A DNA stretch of 64,000 nt, from contig JANQPN010000007.1 in the NCBI GenBank assembly GCA_028289455.1, positions 1 through 64,000 on the forward strand, written 5' to 3'. The translations under genes were made by a program, and so were the position numbers. Shown here in pieces: positions 26,073 through 35,403 of the stretch. Below the pieces are notes generated by a model. It did not search any database and was not told the origin of the DNA. It was given only the letters and a program-made list of their open reading frames with translations. This stretch comes from Wenzhouxiangellaceae bacterium (lineage in GTDB: Bacteria; Pseudomonadota; Gammaproteobacteria; Xanthomonadales; Wenzhouxiangellaceae). Numbering within the stretch: the first letter of the stretch is position 1; each line of letters opens with the position of its first letter.

Positions 26073-26819
26073 TTAATCCTGCCCCCGCAGCCAACCGGTG
26101 ATGGTCAAGCGCTCAGCTTCCACATAATTCGCCACACTGGAGACACAATGCAGCCTTGGCGTTTTAAACAGGCTGATGCAATTAAACCTTGGACATACTG
26201 TATCGGTAACCTGACCCTGCTCGTCCATAAACTGCAGCAAACCACCCCAGTCGGGCTGCCACTCACGGGTCAGGTTAATGACGTATGCTGCATATCGCAG
26301 TTCACCGCTCTGGTGATCATTGTGCTTGGTTAAAAAATGCCCGGCAGAGTAGCGGGTTGCCTGAGCGGAGGTTTTAATTATCCGCTGCTCACCGGTTATC
26401 CGGCGCATCACACCCAGCCATTCCGGCTGGTTGATGTATTCAGTCACCTTGTGCAGGGGTAATCTCGGGTTACGGCGTTCCTGATAAGCCGTAATCATCA
26501 TGTACGTATGGTACAGAAACGAGAAGCCAACCCGCGCCTGCTGCAATGCCAGTTGTTCTGCTGCCTGGACCTCCTGCGCGGACAGCTGCTGCAATTCATC
26601 CGCCCAGATTTTTTTGGAACCTTCCTGATCCACGTAAGCCAGTGACCACGGCACCTGATGAGCCAGCACCTCGTGCAATGTCTCAGCCACTTCTGTGCGC
26701 AGAGCATTTTCGATGACCACCCAGCCGCGCTGATTCAGCTGCTGCTGATAGCCGTCCAGATCAAGCTCAGGGTTCAGCAGACTGCCCGACAGTATCTGCA
26801 TCGCTTTTATAGGGTTCAT
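26073..26819 (-). CDS. 2OG-Fe(II) oxygenase (prolyl-hydroxylase-like)
   Basis: A 248-aa oxygenase with the double-stranded beta-helix pattern: H166-x-D168 in LTKHNDHQSGELRYAAYV, WGGLLQFMDEQG, H224 in PRLHCVSSV and the co-substrate Arg237 in EAERLTITGWLRG. RGWVVIENALRTEVAETLHE at the N-terminus is usual for prolyl-4-hydroxylase-like members. The target, protein or small molecule, is unknown. It is the first gene of the oxygenase-oxygenase-DUF3667 set and divergent from uvrA with 185 nt between start codons. Confidence 0.88.
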   Translation of the reverse strand: MNPIKAMQILSGSLLNPELDLDGYQQQLNQRGWVVIENALRTEVAETLHEVLAHQVPWSLAYVDQEGSKKIWADELQQLSAQEVQAAEQLALQQARVGFSFLYHTYMMITAYQERRNPRLPLHKVTEYINQPEWLGVMRRITGEQRIIKTSAQATRYSAGHFLTKHNDHQSGELRYAAYVINLTREWQPDWGGLLQFMDEQGQVTDTVCPRFNCISLFKTPRLHCVSSVANYVEAERLTITGWLRGQD

Positions 26820-27004
26820 CTGTGCAAGGATATCAAAATTAGATTTCTCGCCATACTATCCGCTCACACCAGCACCCAACCACCGGCAAACGTCATGGTT
26901 TTCATCAATTCCTGAAAATAGTTTGCTATCCCCTTTGCGGTAGACCACCACAACCCAGTATGATTGGGGGTTTGCTCCGGCACATTTGGAAAAGCTTTTT
27001 TCGC

Positions 27005-29827
27005 ATGGACACCATTCATATCCGTGGCGCGCGTACGCATAATCTCAAGAATGTTGATCTTGATCTGCCTCGCGACCAACTGATTGTTTTTACAGGACTT
27101 TCCGGATCAGGCAAGTCATCTTTAGCGTTTGACACCCTGTATGCCGAGGGTCAGCGTCGTTATGTCGAGTCATTATCCGCCTATGCCAGGCAATTTCTGT
27201 CCATGATGGAAAAACCTGATGTAGATCATATTGAGGGACTGTCACCGGCGGTTTCCATCGAACAGAAGTCCACTTCGCACAACCCACGTTCTACCGTCGG
27301 AACCATTACCGAGGTTTATGATTACCTGAGACTGCTGTTCGCCCGGGTCGGAACACCGCGGTGCCCAGACCACCATGAAAACCTTGAAGCGCAGACCATC
27401 AGCCAAATGGTCGATAGCATTGTGGCACTGCCTGAAGGCAGCAAGCTGATGCTGCTGGCACCGGTGGTACGCAACCGCAAAGGTGAACATGAACAACTGT
27501 TTGACCAGTTGCGAACCCAGGGCTTTGTGCGCGCCCGGGTGGATGGCACGGTATATGATCTGAACGAGGTCCCGGCACTGGCGTTACGCCAGAAGCACAC
27601 TATCGAGGTAGTGGTTGATCGCTTCAAAGTGCGTCCGGATATCAAGCAGCGGCTGGCGGAATCACTGGAAACCGCATTGTCACTTGCCGATGGACTGGTA
27701 TTGCTGGCGCCGATGCAGGGTGAAACCGGTGTCACGGATGAATTATTGTTTTCAGCGCGTTACTCCTGTCCGGTGTGCGATTACAGCCTGGCGGAACTGG
27801 AACCCAGAATGTTCTCGTTCAACAATCCCAACGGCGCCTGCCCCAGTTGTGATGGATTGGGAATCAGCCAGTTTTTCGACCCCGACAGAGTGGTCGGCAA
27901 TGCCAAGCTCAGCCTGGCCGGCGGCGCCATCCGCGGCTGGGACCGCCGCAATGCCTATTATTTCCAGATGGTTCAGTCACTGGCCAAACATTATGACTTT
28001 GATGTGGAAAAACCTTTTGCGCGGCTGCCCAAGAAGATTCAGCAGATCATCCTGCATGGCAGTGGCGAAGAGAACATTAAATTTACCTACATCACTGACG
28101 GCAGACGGCATCAGCGCAGCCACCGGTTCCCGGGCATCATCCCTAATCTGGAACGCCGCTACCGAGAAACTGACTCGCGGATTGTCCGTGAAGAACTGGC
28201 CAAATATATCAGCAGCCAGCCATGTCCTGACTGCAATGGGCACCGGCTTAACCGGTCGGCCCGTAATGTACTGATTGCCGAACATAACCTGCCCACCATC
28301 ACCTCCTGGTCGATAGAAGACAGTCTGAGTTTTTTCAAGCAGCTGGAACTGCCCGGCTGGCGCGGTGAAATAGCGGTTCGGATTATTCGTGAAGTATATG
28401 AGCGGCTGCAGTTTCTGGTGAATGTAGGGCTGGATTACCTGACACTGGACCGGCAGGCCGATACCTTATCCGGTGGTGAGGCACAGCGTATTCGGCTGGC
28501 CAGCCAGATCGGCGCGGGGCTGGTCGGCGTTATGTACATTCTTGATGAGCCTTCGATTGGCCTGCATCAGCGTGACAACGAACGGCTGTTGCAGACATTG
28601 TTTCAACTGCGAGACCTCGGTAATACCGTGATTGTGGTGGAGCATGATGAAGAAGCTATCCGTTCAGCTGATCATGTGGTTGATATCGGCCCGGGCCCAG
28701 GCGTGCATGGTGGAGAAATTGTCTACAGCGGTGACTACGCCGGGCTGGCCGGATGCAGCCGATCACTCACCGGGCAATACCTTTCCGGTGAGCGCGAAAT
28801 CAGCATCCCTGAAAAACGGCACAAAGCCAAAGACGACCAGTTTTTTATTTTGGAAGGCGCCAGCGGCAATAACCTGCAACAGGTCAGCTTAAAGCTGCCT
28901 GCCGGCGTGTTTACCTGCATCACCGGTGTCTCCGGTTCGGGTAAATCCACGCTTATCAACGATACCTTATACCGCCTGGCAGCACGCGAGCTCAACGGCG
29001 CCAGTGAAACGCCAGCGCCATTCAAAAAGGCAGACAATCTGGAACTGTTTGATAAGGTAGTGGACATCGACCAAAGCCCGATCGGTCGAACACCGCGCTC
29101 CAATCCGGCGACCTACACTCAGTTGTTCACTCCGATTCGGGAATTATTTGCAGGCACTCAGGAGTCACGCTCTCGCGGCTATAAACCCGGACGGTTCAGT
29201 TTTAACGTCAAAGGTGGCCGCTGCGAGGCCTGTCATGGCGACGGTATGATCCGGGTGGAAATGCACTTTCTGCCGGATATTTTTGTTGCCTGCGACGTAT
29301 GCGGCGGCAAACGCTACAACCGGGAGACCCTTACTGTTACCTATAAGGGCAAAAATATTCACGAAGTGCTGCAGATGACCGTTGAGGATGCACTGGAATT
29401 CTTTGAACCGGTACCGGTAGTAGCACGCAAGTTGCAGACATTGATGGATGTCGGACTGTCATATATCACCCTTGGACAAAGCGCCACCACACTATCTGGC
29501 GGCGAAGCCCAGCGCATCAAACTGGCCCGTGAACTGTCCAAGCGTGATACCGGTCAGACGTTGTACATCCTTGACGAACCAACTACCGGTTTGCATTTCT
29601 ATGACATTCAGCAATTGCTGAAAGTACTGCACCGGTTACGTGATCACGGCAATACCGTGGTAGTCATCGAGCACAATCTGGATGTGATCAAAACCGCTGA
29701 CTGGATTATCGACCTGGGTCCGGAAGGTGGCTCCCGTGGCGGCCGCATCATTGCTCAGGGCACGCCGGAGCAAATCGCAAAACGCAAAACATCCCACACC
29801 GGAAAGTTTCTTGCCAAAATGTTGTAA
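27005..29827 (+). CDS. uvrA: Excinuclease ABC subunit A
   Basis: A 940-aa DNA damage recognition ATPase of nucleotide excision repair. Two ABC modules are visible: Walker [21 protein letters not shown] and [20 protein letters not shown], signature motifs [16 protein letters not shown] and [16 protein letters not shown], and zinc sites [13 protein letters not shown] and [16 protein letters not shown] with [13 protein letters not shown] 27005 gives the conserved [20 protein letters not shown] start; an in-frame ATG 45 nt upstream is not conserved in type. No clear LexA box (CTG-N10-CAG) is seen upstream. Confidence 0.98.
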   Translation: MDTIHIRGARTHNLKNVDLDLPRDQLIVFTGLSGSGKSSLAFDTLYAEGQRRYVESLSAYARQFLSMMEKPDVDHIEGLSPAVSIEQKSTSHNPRSTVGTITEVYDYLRLLFARVGTPRCPDHHENLEAQTISQMVDSIVALPEGSKLMLLAPVVRNRKGEHEQLFDQLRTQGFVRARVDGTVYDLNEVPALALRQKHTIEVVVDRFKVRPDIKQRLAESLETALSLADGLVLLAPMQGETGVTDELLFSARYSCPVCDYSLAELEPRMFSFNNPNGACPSCDGLGISQFFDPDRVVGNAKLSLAGGAIRGWDRRNAYYFQMVQSLAKHYDFDVEKPFARLPKKIQQIILHGSGEENIKFTYITDGRRHQRSHRFPGIIPNLERRYRETDSRIVREELAKYISSQPCPDCNGHRLNRSARNVLIAEHNLPTITSWSIEDSLSFFKQLELPGWRGEIAVRIIREVYERLQFLVNVGLDYLTLDRQADTLSGGEAQRIRLASQIGAGLVGVMYILDEPSIGLHQRDNERLLQTLFQLRDLGNTVIVVEHDEEAIRSADHVVDIGPGPGVHGGEIVYSGDYAGLAGCSRSLTGQYLSGEREISIPEKRHKAKDDQFFILEGASGNNLQQVSLKLPAGVFTCITGVSGSGKSTLINDTLYRLAARELNGASETPAPFKKADNLELFDKVVDIDQSPIGRTPRSNPATYTQLFTPIRELFAGTQESRSRGYKPGRFSFNVKGGRCEACHGDGMIRVEMHFLPDIFVACDVCGGKRYNRETLTVTYKGKNIHEVLQMTVEDALEFFEPVPVVARKLQTLMDVGLSYITLGQSATTLSGGEAQRIKLARELSKRDTGQTLYILDEPTTGLHFYDIQQLLKVLHRLRDHGNTVVVIEHNLDVIKTADWIIDLGPEGGSRGGRIIAQGTPEQIAKRKTSHTGKFLAKML

Positions 29828-29919
29828 CCGATCACGGAATAGATAACAAAAACAAGCCATACTGCAGCCGTCCGGTTAGGAATGGAATAAAGTTTTCAAC
29901 CGGTATATGATAAAAGTAT

Positions 29920-29952
29920 AAGTATTTTGAGGGGGGCAAATACTTTTGCCTC
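29920..29952 (+). promoter_or_regulatory. Competing hairpins in the leader of the cyclohydrolase gene
   Basis: Two stem-loops share bases. AAGTATTT (29920-29927) pairs with AAATACTT (29938-29945), and GGGGCAAA (29933-29940) pairs with TTTGCCTC (29945-29952) around a TACT loop. They cannot form together. They sit 35-67 nt before the ATG of the GTP cyclohydrolase-RibD fusion gene. This could be a translational or attenuation switch. It does not resemble the FMN riboswitch. Confidence 0.4.
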
Positions 29953-29986
29953 TGGCCTATGACATTCTGCTTGGGACAGAATTTAC

Positions 29987-31297
29987 ATGGATGGCTTAAC
30001 AACAAGGATTACGCTGGAGGCAGAAACCAGCCTGCCTACCGAATTCGGCACGTTTGATGTCAAAATCTACCGTGGAGTCAACGGTGATCTCTCCACTGCA
30101 GTTATTTTCGGCAACACGAAAAACCGTGAAAACTTACCGGTAAGGGTACATTCAGCCTGTTTTACCTCTGAAGTATTGAACTCGCTGAAATGCGATTGCA
30201 AACAGCAATTGGATTTTGCGCTTAAGTACATCAAGCAAAATGATGGCATTGTGCTTTACCTCCCCCAGGAGGGTCGTGGTATCGGCTTAAGCAACAAAAT
30301 CCGCGCCTATGCGCTGCAGGAACTGGGGCACGATACCATTGAGGCCAATACCCTGCTGGGCCTTCCGGTCGATTCGCGCACCTATGATGAGGCCGCAGAT
30401 ATTCTGCGCGATCTGGGCGTCGAATCTATCCAGCTGTTGACCAATAATCCACTCAAGCTCAGCACTCTGCAGGAATTGGGCATCAAGGTTAAAGGACGCC
30501 TGCCGGTTCCGGCCCACGCCAACAGACATTCCGCCGGTTACTTACTGACCAAGCGCGAACGCATGGGACATATGCTGGAAATTACCGGCGACAGCAACGG
30601 TAATTTGCAATTTAACAATGATGATGAGCAGCACATCGGCACAGTCGCAGAACACCAGCTGCCATTAGTGCATATCAACTTCGCGCTGCATGAAAACGGC
30701 CTGAGCACTACCCAAAATGGTTATCAGGAGTGTATTTCCTGTGACACCGACTGGCGTCGTGTGCATGAGTTGCGTGAGCGTTATGCTGCCGTAGCAGTAG
30801 GTGCCAATACCTGGTTGAACGACAGCCCGCAGTTGACTGCCCGCAGTGAACGCTTGGGACGCCAGCCAGACCGCCAGCCGGATCGGGTGATTTTTGCCGG
30901 AAAACAACGGTGCGCTTATACAGTGGCCAGACGTCGCACCTTTGTGATTGGCTCTGCGCCTGTAGCTGAGTCTGAACATGATGTGATTATTCCAGCTTCA
31001 GACCACGATTTATCGGCTCCACTGAAAGTACTGCGTCAATGTCAGATTGAGTCATTGCTGGTAGAGGGCGGCTTAACCCTGGTGCGTTCATTCATTGACC
31101 AGCAGCTGGCCGATATCATCACCGTATACGTCAAGACGGCTTCACCGGAAACCGCTATACAAGCCGTCAACCAGGCAATACCGGCGTTAGATGTTCAGCT
31201 CTGCGATATCCAGCATTTCGGCAAAGGCATTCTGCTGTCAGTTACGCAACCATCATTGACCAGACTGCAACCTGCAGAACAGGCAGCCTATGGATAA
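29987..31297 (+). CDS. GTP cyclohydrolase II - RibD-type reductase fusion
   Basis: A 436-aa two-domain enzyme. Residues about 8-205 are GTP cyclohydrolase II: zinc ligands C-x10-C-x-C in SACFTSEVLNSLKCDCKQQL, catalytic LPQEGRGIGLSNKIRAYALQ and LLTNNPLKL. Residues about 220-425 are a RibD C-terminal reductase domain, with VAVGANTWLNDSPQLTAR and ESLLVEGGLTLVRSFIDQQL. The pair would turn GTP into a diamino- or amino-ribitylamino-pyrimidine. The RibD deaminase domain is missing, and the setting (an overlapping operon with a 493-aa unknown, a WD40 protein and a sulfotransferase) is not that of housekeeping riboflavin synthesis. A specialised pterin- or flavin-like product is inferred. A hairpin pair precedes the gene. 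Confidence 0.9.
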   Translation: MDGLTTRITLEAETSLPTEFGTFDVKIYRGVNGDLSTAVIFGNTKNRENLPVRVHSACFTSEVLNSLKCDCKQQLDFALKYIKQNDGIVLYLPQEGRGIGLSNKIRAYALQELGHDTIEANTLLGLPVDSRTYDEAADILRDLGVESIQLLTNNPLKLSTLQELGIKVKGRLPVPAHANRHSAGYLLTKRERMGHMLEITGDSNGNLQFNNDDEQHIGTVAEHQLPLVHINFALHENGLSTTQNGYQECISCDTDWRRVHELRERYAAVAVGANTWLNDSPQLTARSERLGRQPDRQPDRVIFAGKQRCAYTVARRRTFVIGSAPVAESEHDVIIPASDHDLSAPLKVLRQCQIESLLVEGGLTLVRSFIDQQLADIITVYVKTASPETAIQAVNQAIPALDVQLCDIQHFGKGILLSVTQPSLTRLQPAEQAAYG

Positions 31298-32771
31298 GCT
31301 GGTCTTCGGGCTGTTGCATCAACCATCCGGCTCAACTGGAAATGCACGGCTGCGGGAGCTGACCATTGCCTGGTCGCGTTATGGTTATCATGGCACCATC
31401 ATCGAGGCCGACGATATCAATCAACTGCTTGATCAGGCCAGTGCCGCGGGTTACCGGTATTGCCTGATTCAACAAACCGGCCATGTCATCGATGAACAAT
31501 GGTCACCGCCACATTGGAACAGGCCGTCTTTTCACGGTGCTCTGCATCGCTGGATGGATGAGCAGGATTTCTTCGTAACTGGTGAATGGGTTATCGACAG
31601 CAACGGCTGTTACGGATTAAAAAACGATAGCCTGCTGATCAATTTACAGTATTACGATTCTTTCGGTCAGCCTGAATTTGGCCAGCCGGAAGCACAATCG
31701 CACAACTTGATGAAAGCCGATCAATTGATTCAGCCGGATAACTGTCCCGGTCGACAACTGGTTACCGGCGATGGTCAACTACAATTCAGGCCCGAGATAA
31801 GCGGCTGGCGTTTTATTGATATCAGCCTGCGGCATAACCTGCCGATATTGGCTTTTCCGAAAGCCATCAACCAGGGTCGTCTGAATCTGAATGGCGTCGG
31901 CAGCCATCAGGCCAGTCATTTCCAGAAATATGTCGGACAACCAATTAACGGGTTTGCCGATGATTCGCAATTGACCGATGATCAAAAGCTGTTTCTGGAG
32001 GGGATAATCGCCCAGACCCGGCATGCCCAACGTGGTGTGTTTTTGTGGAATATTGAATCGTATCAGGACTTGCAACCGGCTGCTGCTGACCAGCCTCTGG
32101 ACGCAGTTTGCACTGTCGCTGCCGGCTTTAAAACCAATCGAATACTGCATCAGTATGGTTTCACCGACACTACCCGGGTGATCTTTTTTGATTACAGCCG
32201 GCAGGCACTCAATATTCGCCGGCAGATGGTCAATGAGTGGGATGGCGAAGACTACCCGAGCTATATTCGTCACCTGTTTGATACCAACCCGCACCCGGAA
32301 ACTTTCTATCAACTCTGGCAGAACGTTACGCCGGAGAACGTAGACTGGTCAGACATGGAGCATTTCTGGCAGCTGGAGCTGGATAAGTGGGGTGGTGCAC
32401 CGGCATTCAAACAGCATTGGCAGGCATATCGGCAATTGCCCCACCAATATGTCAGCTGCAACCTGTTAACCGAACCACAGCGCTTGCTGGAACAGATCAG
32501 GCCCTATCAAAACCTGTACCTGTGGTGGAGCAATGCATTCTTCACCGTCAACAGCAACTGGTTTTATTCCAATGCGGAGCGCAGGCAAATGTACAACCGG
32601 TGGATTCATGCATTGGCGGATCACAATCCGACGGCACAGATTAACGGCGCAGACTACAACAATGTTGCAGTCAACGGCATCACCGCCGCTGAATACCTGG
32701 AGCAATTCAACGCCCGGCCCTGCAACGAACTGCAACCCAAACAACGGCATCAGATAGGAATCCATTTCTGA
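31290..32771 (+). CDS. Unrecognised 493-aa protein of the cyclohydrolase operon
   Basis: I do not recognise this soluble 493-aa protein. It has no signal peptide or membrane span. The first part (about 1-230) resembles an alpha/beta glycosyltransferase-like or receiver-like fold only loosely (YRYCLIQQTGHVIDEQW, FSDMKVT-type patterns are absent). The second half (about 265-490) has a Rossmann-like beginning (LDAVCTVAAGFKTNRILHQY, TTRVIFFDYSRQALNIRRQM) reminiscent of a methyltransferase SAM site, then a conserved-looking YLWWSNAFFTVNSNWFYSNA stretch. Its ATG overlaps the cyclohydrolase stop by 8 nt, and the WD40 gene starts 1 nt after its stop, so it works with both. Function unknown. Confidence 0.78.
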   Translation: MDKLVFGLLHQPSGSTGNARLRELTIAWSRYGYHGTIIEADDINQLLDQASAAGYRYCLIQQTGHVIDEQWSPPHWNRPSFHGALHRWMDEQDFFVTGEWVIDSNGCYGLKNDSLLINLQYYDSFGQPEFGQPEAQSHNLMKADQLIQPDNCPGRQLVTGDGQLQFRPEISGWRFIDISLRHNLPILAFPKAINQGRLNLNGVGSHQASHFQKYVGQPINGFADDSQLTDDQKLFLEGIIAQTRHAQRGVFLWNIESYQDLQPAAADQPLDAVCTVAAGFKTNRILHQYGFTDTTRVIFFDYSRQALNIRRQMVNEWDGEDYPSYIRHLFDTNPHPETFYQLWQNVTPENVDWSDMEHFWQLELDKWGGAPAFKQHWQAYRQLPHQYVSCNLLTEPQRLLEQIRPYQNLYLWWSNAFFTVNSNWFYSNAERRQMYNRWIHALADHNPTAQINGADYNNVAVNGITAAEYLEQFNARPCNELQPKQRHQIGIHF

Positions 32772-32772
32772 A

Positions 32773-34644
32773 ATGGACAGACTCAATACCCATCACCAGC
32801 AGCCTGAAGTGTTTCACCGGCACCGCGGTCCGGTTACCTGTGCAGCGGAAATTCCCGGCAGCTCAACCATCATCACCTCAGGCTACGATAGCGCCGTGGC
32901 GCTGTTTGACCGGGACACCGGTGCAGTGGAACTGCTCGGTTACCACCAGCATCTGGCCAACCGGGTAAGTGTTAATACTGACGGCAGCCTGGCGGCTACC
33001 GCATCATCTGATTACAACATCTACATCTGGGATCTGTACAACAAATCAATGCGCCAGGTACTTCAGGGACATGATGATGATGTAGAAGATTTTGTCTTCA
33101 TCAATGAACGTCTGGGCGCTTCAGTATCACGCGACTGGCGCATCATCGTGTGGGATTTGCACGACGGCAGCATTCAACGCATTCTGCGCGGACATCAGAA
33201 GGATGTGCTGTCAATCAATCACCATGCCGGACGCCTGTATACCTCCGGCGATGACATGACCCTGAGAGTATGGGACTTGCACACCGGCCGGCAACTCAGC
33301 ATGTGGGGGCCATTTGAAACTGAGACCGATACCTGTGCTATTGACCCGCTTAACGGCCGTGCGGTGCTCGGCTGTGATGATGGCCATATTCGTGTTTTCG
33401 ATCTGCACAGCGGCAGTCCGCTGGCAGACACAGAAGCACATACCTCGGGGATAAAAAAAGTCGCGGTCGCCAGCGACAGCGGGCAGATTCTGTCGGCTGC
33501 TTATGATCAACGCATTCTGATCTGGGAAGCTGCCGATGTTGATGGCGGGCTGCGGCAGATCAATCAGCTGGAGAGCCGCCCGGCACTGTGGGAACGCTCC
33601 TTCAACTGGTCGACCGACGGCCGCCGGGTGGTTGCCGGCACCTTCGATGGCACCGTACTGCTCTGGGATGCTGTCAGTGGCACCTGCCTGCAGGAAATCG
33701 GCGCAGAGAAACAACCGGCCGGCAATGCCTGCTTTAATGATATTGCCGCGCAAAACGATAGCCGGATAGTGCTTGTCAGTGATGACGGGCATATCCGTAC
33801 TGCTGACCTGAGCAGCCGCAGCGCTGATTGGCACACCCGGCTGGAGCCGCCTTCCGGGCGTGTATTGATGAATGCCATTACCGTTGATCCCATACACCGG
33901 CGGGTTATCGCTGGTGCCCATGATCAGAGCCTGCACATATTTGATGCCGGCAACGGACAGCTGCAACCACTGCAGCACCTTCCCCTGGAGGAAGGGCCGA
34001 TCAACAGCATCCGCACCTCTGCTCTACCTGAATACAGTGGTGAATTGTTTGTCGGCTGTTATAGCGGCACTGTTGCACATCTGACTGCCGACGGCGCCCT
34101 GCGCAACAGAATCAAAGTACACGACAACGCCGTAAAGGCACTGCGTCTGCATCCGCATCTGCCGATCGGCGTCAGCTGCGGCGCTGATGGTTCAATCGCC
34201 AGCTGGGACTACGATGGACGGCTGCGCTGTGAATACGCCGGTCATACAGCCATTGTTGATGATGTCGATATAGACCCCAGCGGACAATATGTCGCCAGTA
34301 CCGGTCGAGACTTCACCCTGAAGATACATGGACTGGATGACGCGGTGCTGTATCACAGCATTCATCTGGGCCGGCGCTCACCTAAAGCATTGTGCTTTGT
34401 AAAACCGGATGTGGTGGTGGTTACCAACTATTGGGGTGAACTGATCCGCGTGACACTGAGCACGCAACAGGTCGTACATGCTGAGATCGCAGACAACGGT
34501 ATCAGCTCAATTACACCACTAAACGGTCACCTGGCAGCGGCTTCTTATGATGGTGCAGTTTATCTGGTGGACCCGGAAAGCCTGGAAGTGATCAATACAC
34601 TGCGCTGTATGACCCAGAAAGTCACCGGGCCGGCCTATGTCTGA
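32773..34644 (+). CDS. WD40-repeat beta-propeller protein (probably two propellers)
   Basis: A 623-aa protein built almost wholly of WD40 repeats, about twelve to fourteen in number, each near 42 residues, with classic GH...WD patterns: YNIYIWDLYNKSMRQVLQGH, WRIIVWDLHDGSIQRILRGH, MTLRVWDLHTGRQL, ILIWEAA and TVLLWDAVSGTCL. The count fits two seven-bladed propellers. There is no signal peptide, enzymatic domain or membrane span. In bacteria such proteins are scaffolds or sensors. Its tight placement between the 493-aa protein (1 nt) and a sulfotransferase (8-nt overlap) suggests it organises a biosynthetic complex. Confidence 0.9.
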   Translation: MDRLNTHHQQPEVFHRHRGPVTCAAEIPGSSTIITSGYDSAVALFDRDTGAVELLGYHQHLANRVSVNTDGSLAATASSDYNIYIWDLYNKSMRQVLQGHDDDVEDFVFINERLGASVSRDWRIIVWDLHDGSIQRILRGHQKDVLSINHHAGRLYTSGDDMTLRVWDLHTGRQLSMWGPFETETDTCAIDPLNGRAVLGCDDGHIRVFDLHSGSPLADTEAHTSGIKKVAVASDSGQILSAAYDQRILIWEAADVDGGLRQINQLESRPALWERSFNWSTDGRRVVAGTFDGTVLLWDAVSGTCLQEIGAEKQPAGNACFNDIAAQNDSRIVLVSDDGHIRTADLSSRSADWHTRLEPPSGRVLMNAITVDPIHRRVIAGAHDQSLHIFDAGNGQLQPLQHLPLEEGPINSIRTSALPEYSGELFVGCYSGTVAHLTADGALRNRIKVHDNAVKALRLHPHLPIGVSCGADGSIASWDYDGRLRCEYAGHTAIVDDVDIDPSGQYVASTGRDFTLKIHGLDDAVLYHSIHLGRRSPKALCFVKPDVVVVTNYWGELIRVTLSTQQVVHAEIADNGISSITPLNGHLAAASYDGAVYLVDPESLEVINTLRCMTQKVTGPAYV

Positions 34645-35371
34645 ACACGCCGAAAGATTTGTCATTCTGGCGGCACCGCGCAGCGGCAGCAATATGCTGT
34701 GCACCATGTTCAATTCACACCCGGACGTTTTATGTCATCACGAAATATTTAATCCGCGCGGGATTTTTTATGCGCTGGAACTGCGGAACAGCGAATTTAA
34801 TCTCGGCAGTATGGCGGAACGGGATCGCCGGCCGCTGGCTTTTCTGGAACGCTTATGGAAGCAGCCGCTGGGGCACAGTCAAATAGGCTTCAAGATGACT
34901 CACTGGCAAAATCCGGAAGCATTGGATGCATTGCTGGGTGATCCGGATATTAAGAAAATTGTCCTGCGGCGAAATAATCGTATAAAAACTCACGTATCCA
35001 GGGTAATCGCCGAGCACCGGGATATCTGGGAAGACTACAGCAATGATGATGAACCCGGGCTGCCGATCAACCGAATCACGCTTGATCTTGATGAGCTGTA
35101 TAAGGATATCGATCTCAACAACCGTTACTACGAGGAAATCTGCAGCCGTATCACGGCTGCCGGACAGACATACTGTTTTCTGGAATACGAGGCTTTGACT
35201 TCGGCAGCCAGTCAACAAAAAGCACTGCGTTTTCTAGGTCTTGATAATCACCCGCTGCAGGTGACCAGCCGTAAGCAGAATCCGGACGATCTGCAGTTGC
35301 TGGTGAAAAACTTCGACCAGATTGCCATGCAGCTAGACGATGCCCGGCTAGCCAAGGAACTTAGGGCATAA
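34637..35371 (+). CDS. Sulfotransferase (operon with WD40 protein)
   Basis: A 244-aa PAPS-dependent sulfotransferase. The 5-prime-phosphosulfate loop is FVILAAPRSGSNMLCTMFNS at residues 8-27, and the 3-prime-phosphate region is IKKIVLRRNNRIKTHVSRVI. FLEYEALTSAASQQKALRFL near the C-terminus is typical of the Stf0-like/LPS sulfotransferase group. Its start overlaps the WD40 gene by 8 nt, so it is the fourth gene of the cyclohydrolase operon. Inferred role: transfer of sulfate to the product or carrier made by the operon. Confidence 0.9.
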   Translation: MSEHAERFVILAAPRSGSNMLCTMFNSHPDVLCHHEIFNPRGIFYALELRNSEFNLGSMAERDRRPLAFLERLWKQPLGHSQIGFKMTHWQNPEALDALLGDPDIKKIVLRRNNRIKTHVSRVIAEHRDIWEDYSNDDEPGLPINRITLDLDELYKDIDLNNRYYEEICSRITAAGQTYCFLEYEALTSAASQQKALRFLGLDNHPLQVTSRKQNPDDLQLLVKNFDQIAMQLDDARLAKELRA

Positions 35372-35403
35372 CACAATAATTTTTAGCACAAAGGAGAGGA
35401 AAG

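Noticed and set aside
26820..27004. LexA/SOS box upstream of uvrA
   Set aside because: No CTG-N10-CAG palindrome of good match was found between the divergent oxygenase and uvrA starts.
29828..29986. FMN riboswitch before the cyclohydrolase fusion
   Set aside because: None of the conserved FMN-element blocks is present; only the two competing hairpins are seen.
33211..33978. Minus-strand frame of 255 codons within the WD40 gene
   Set aside because: Shadow of the repeat-rich WD40 gene; no motif or ribosome binding site.
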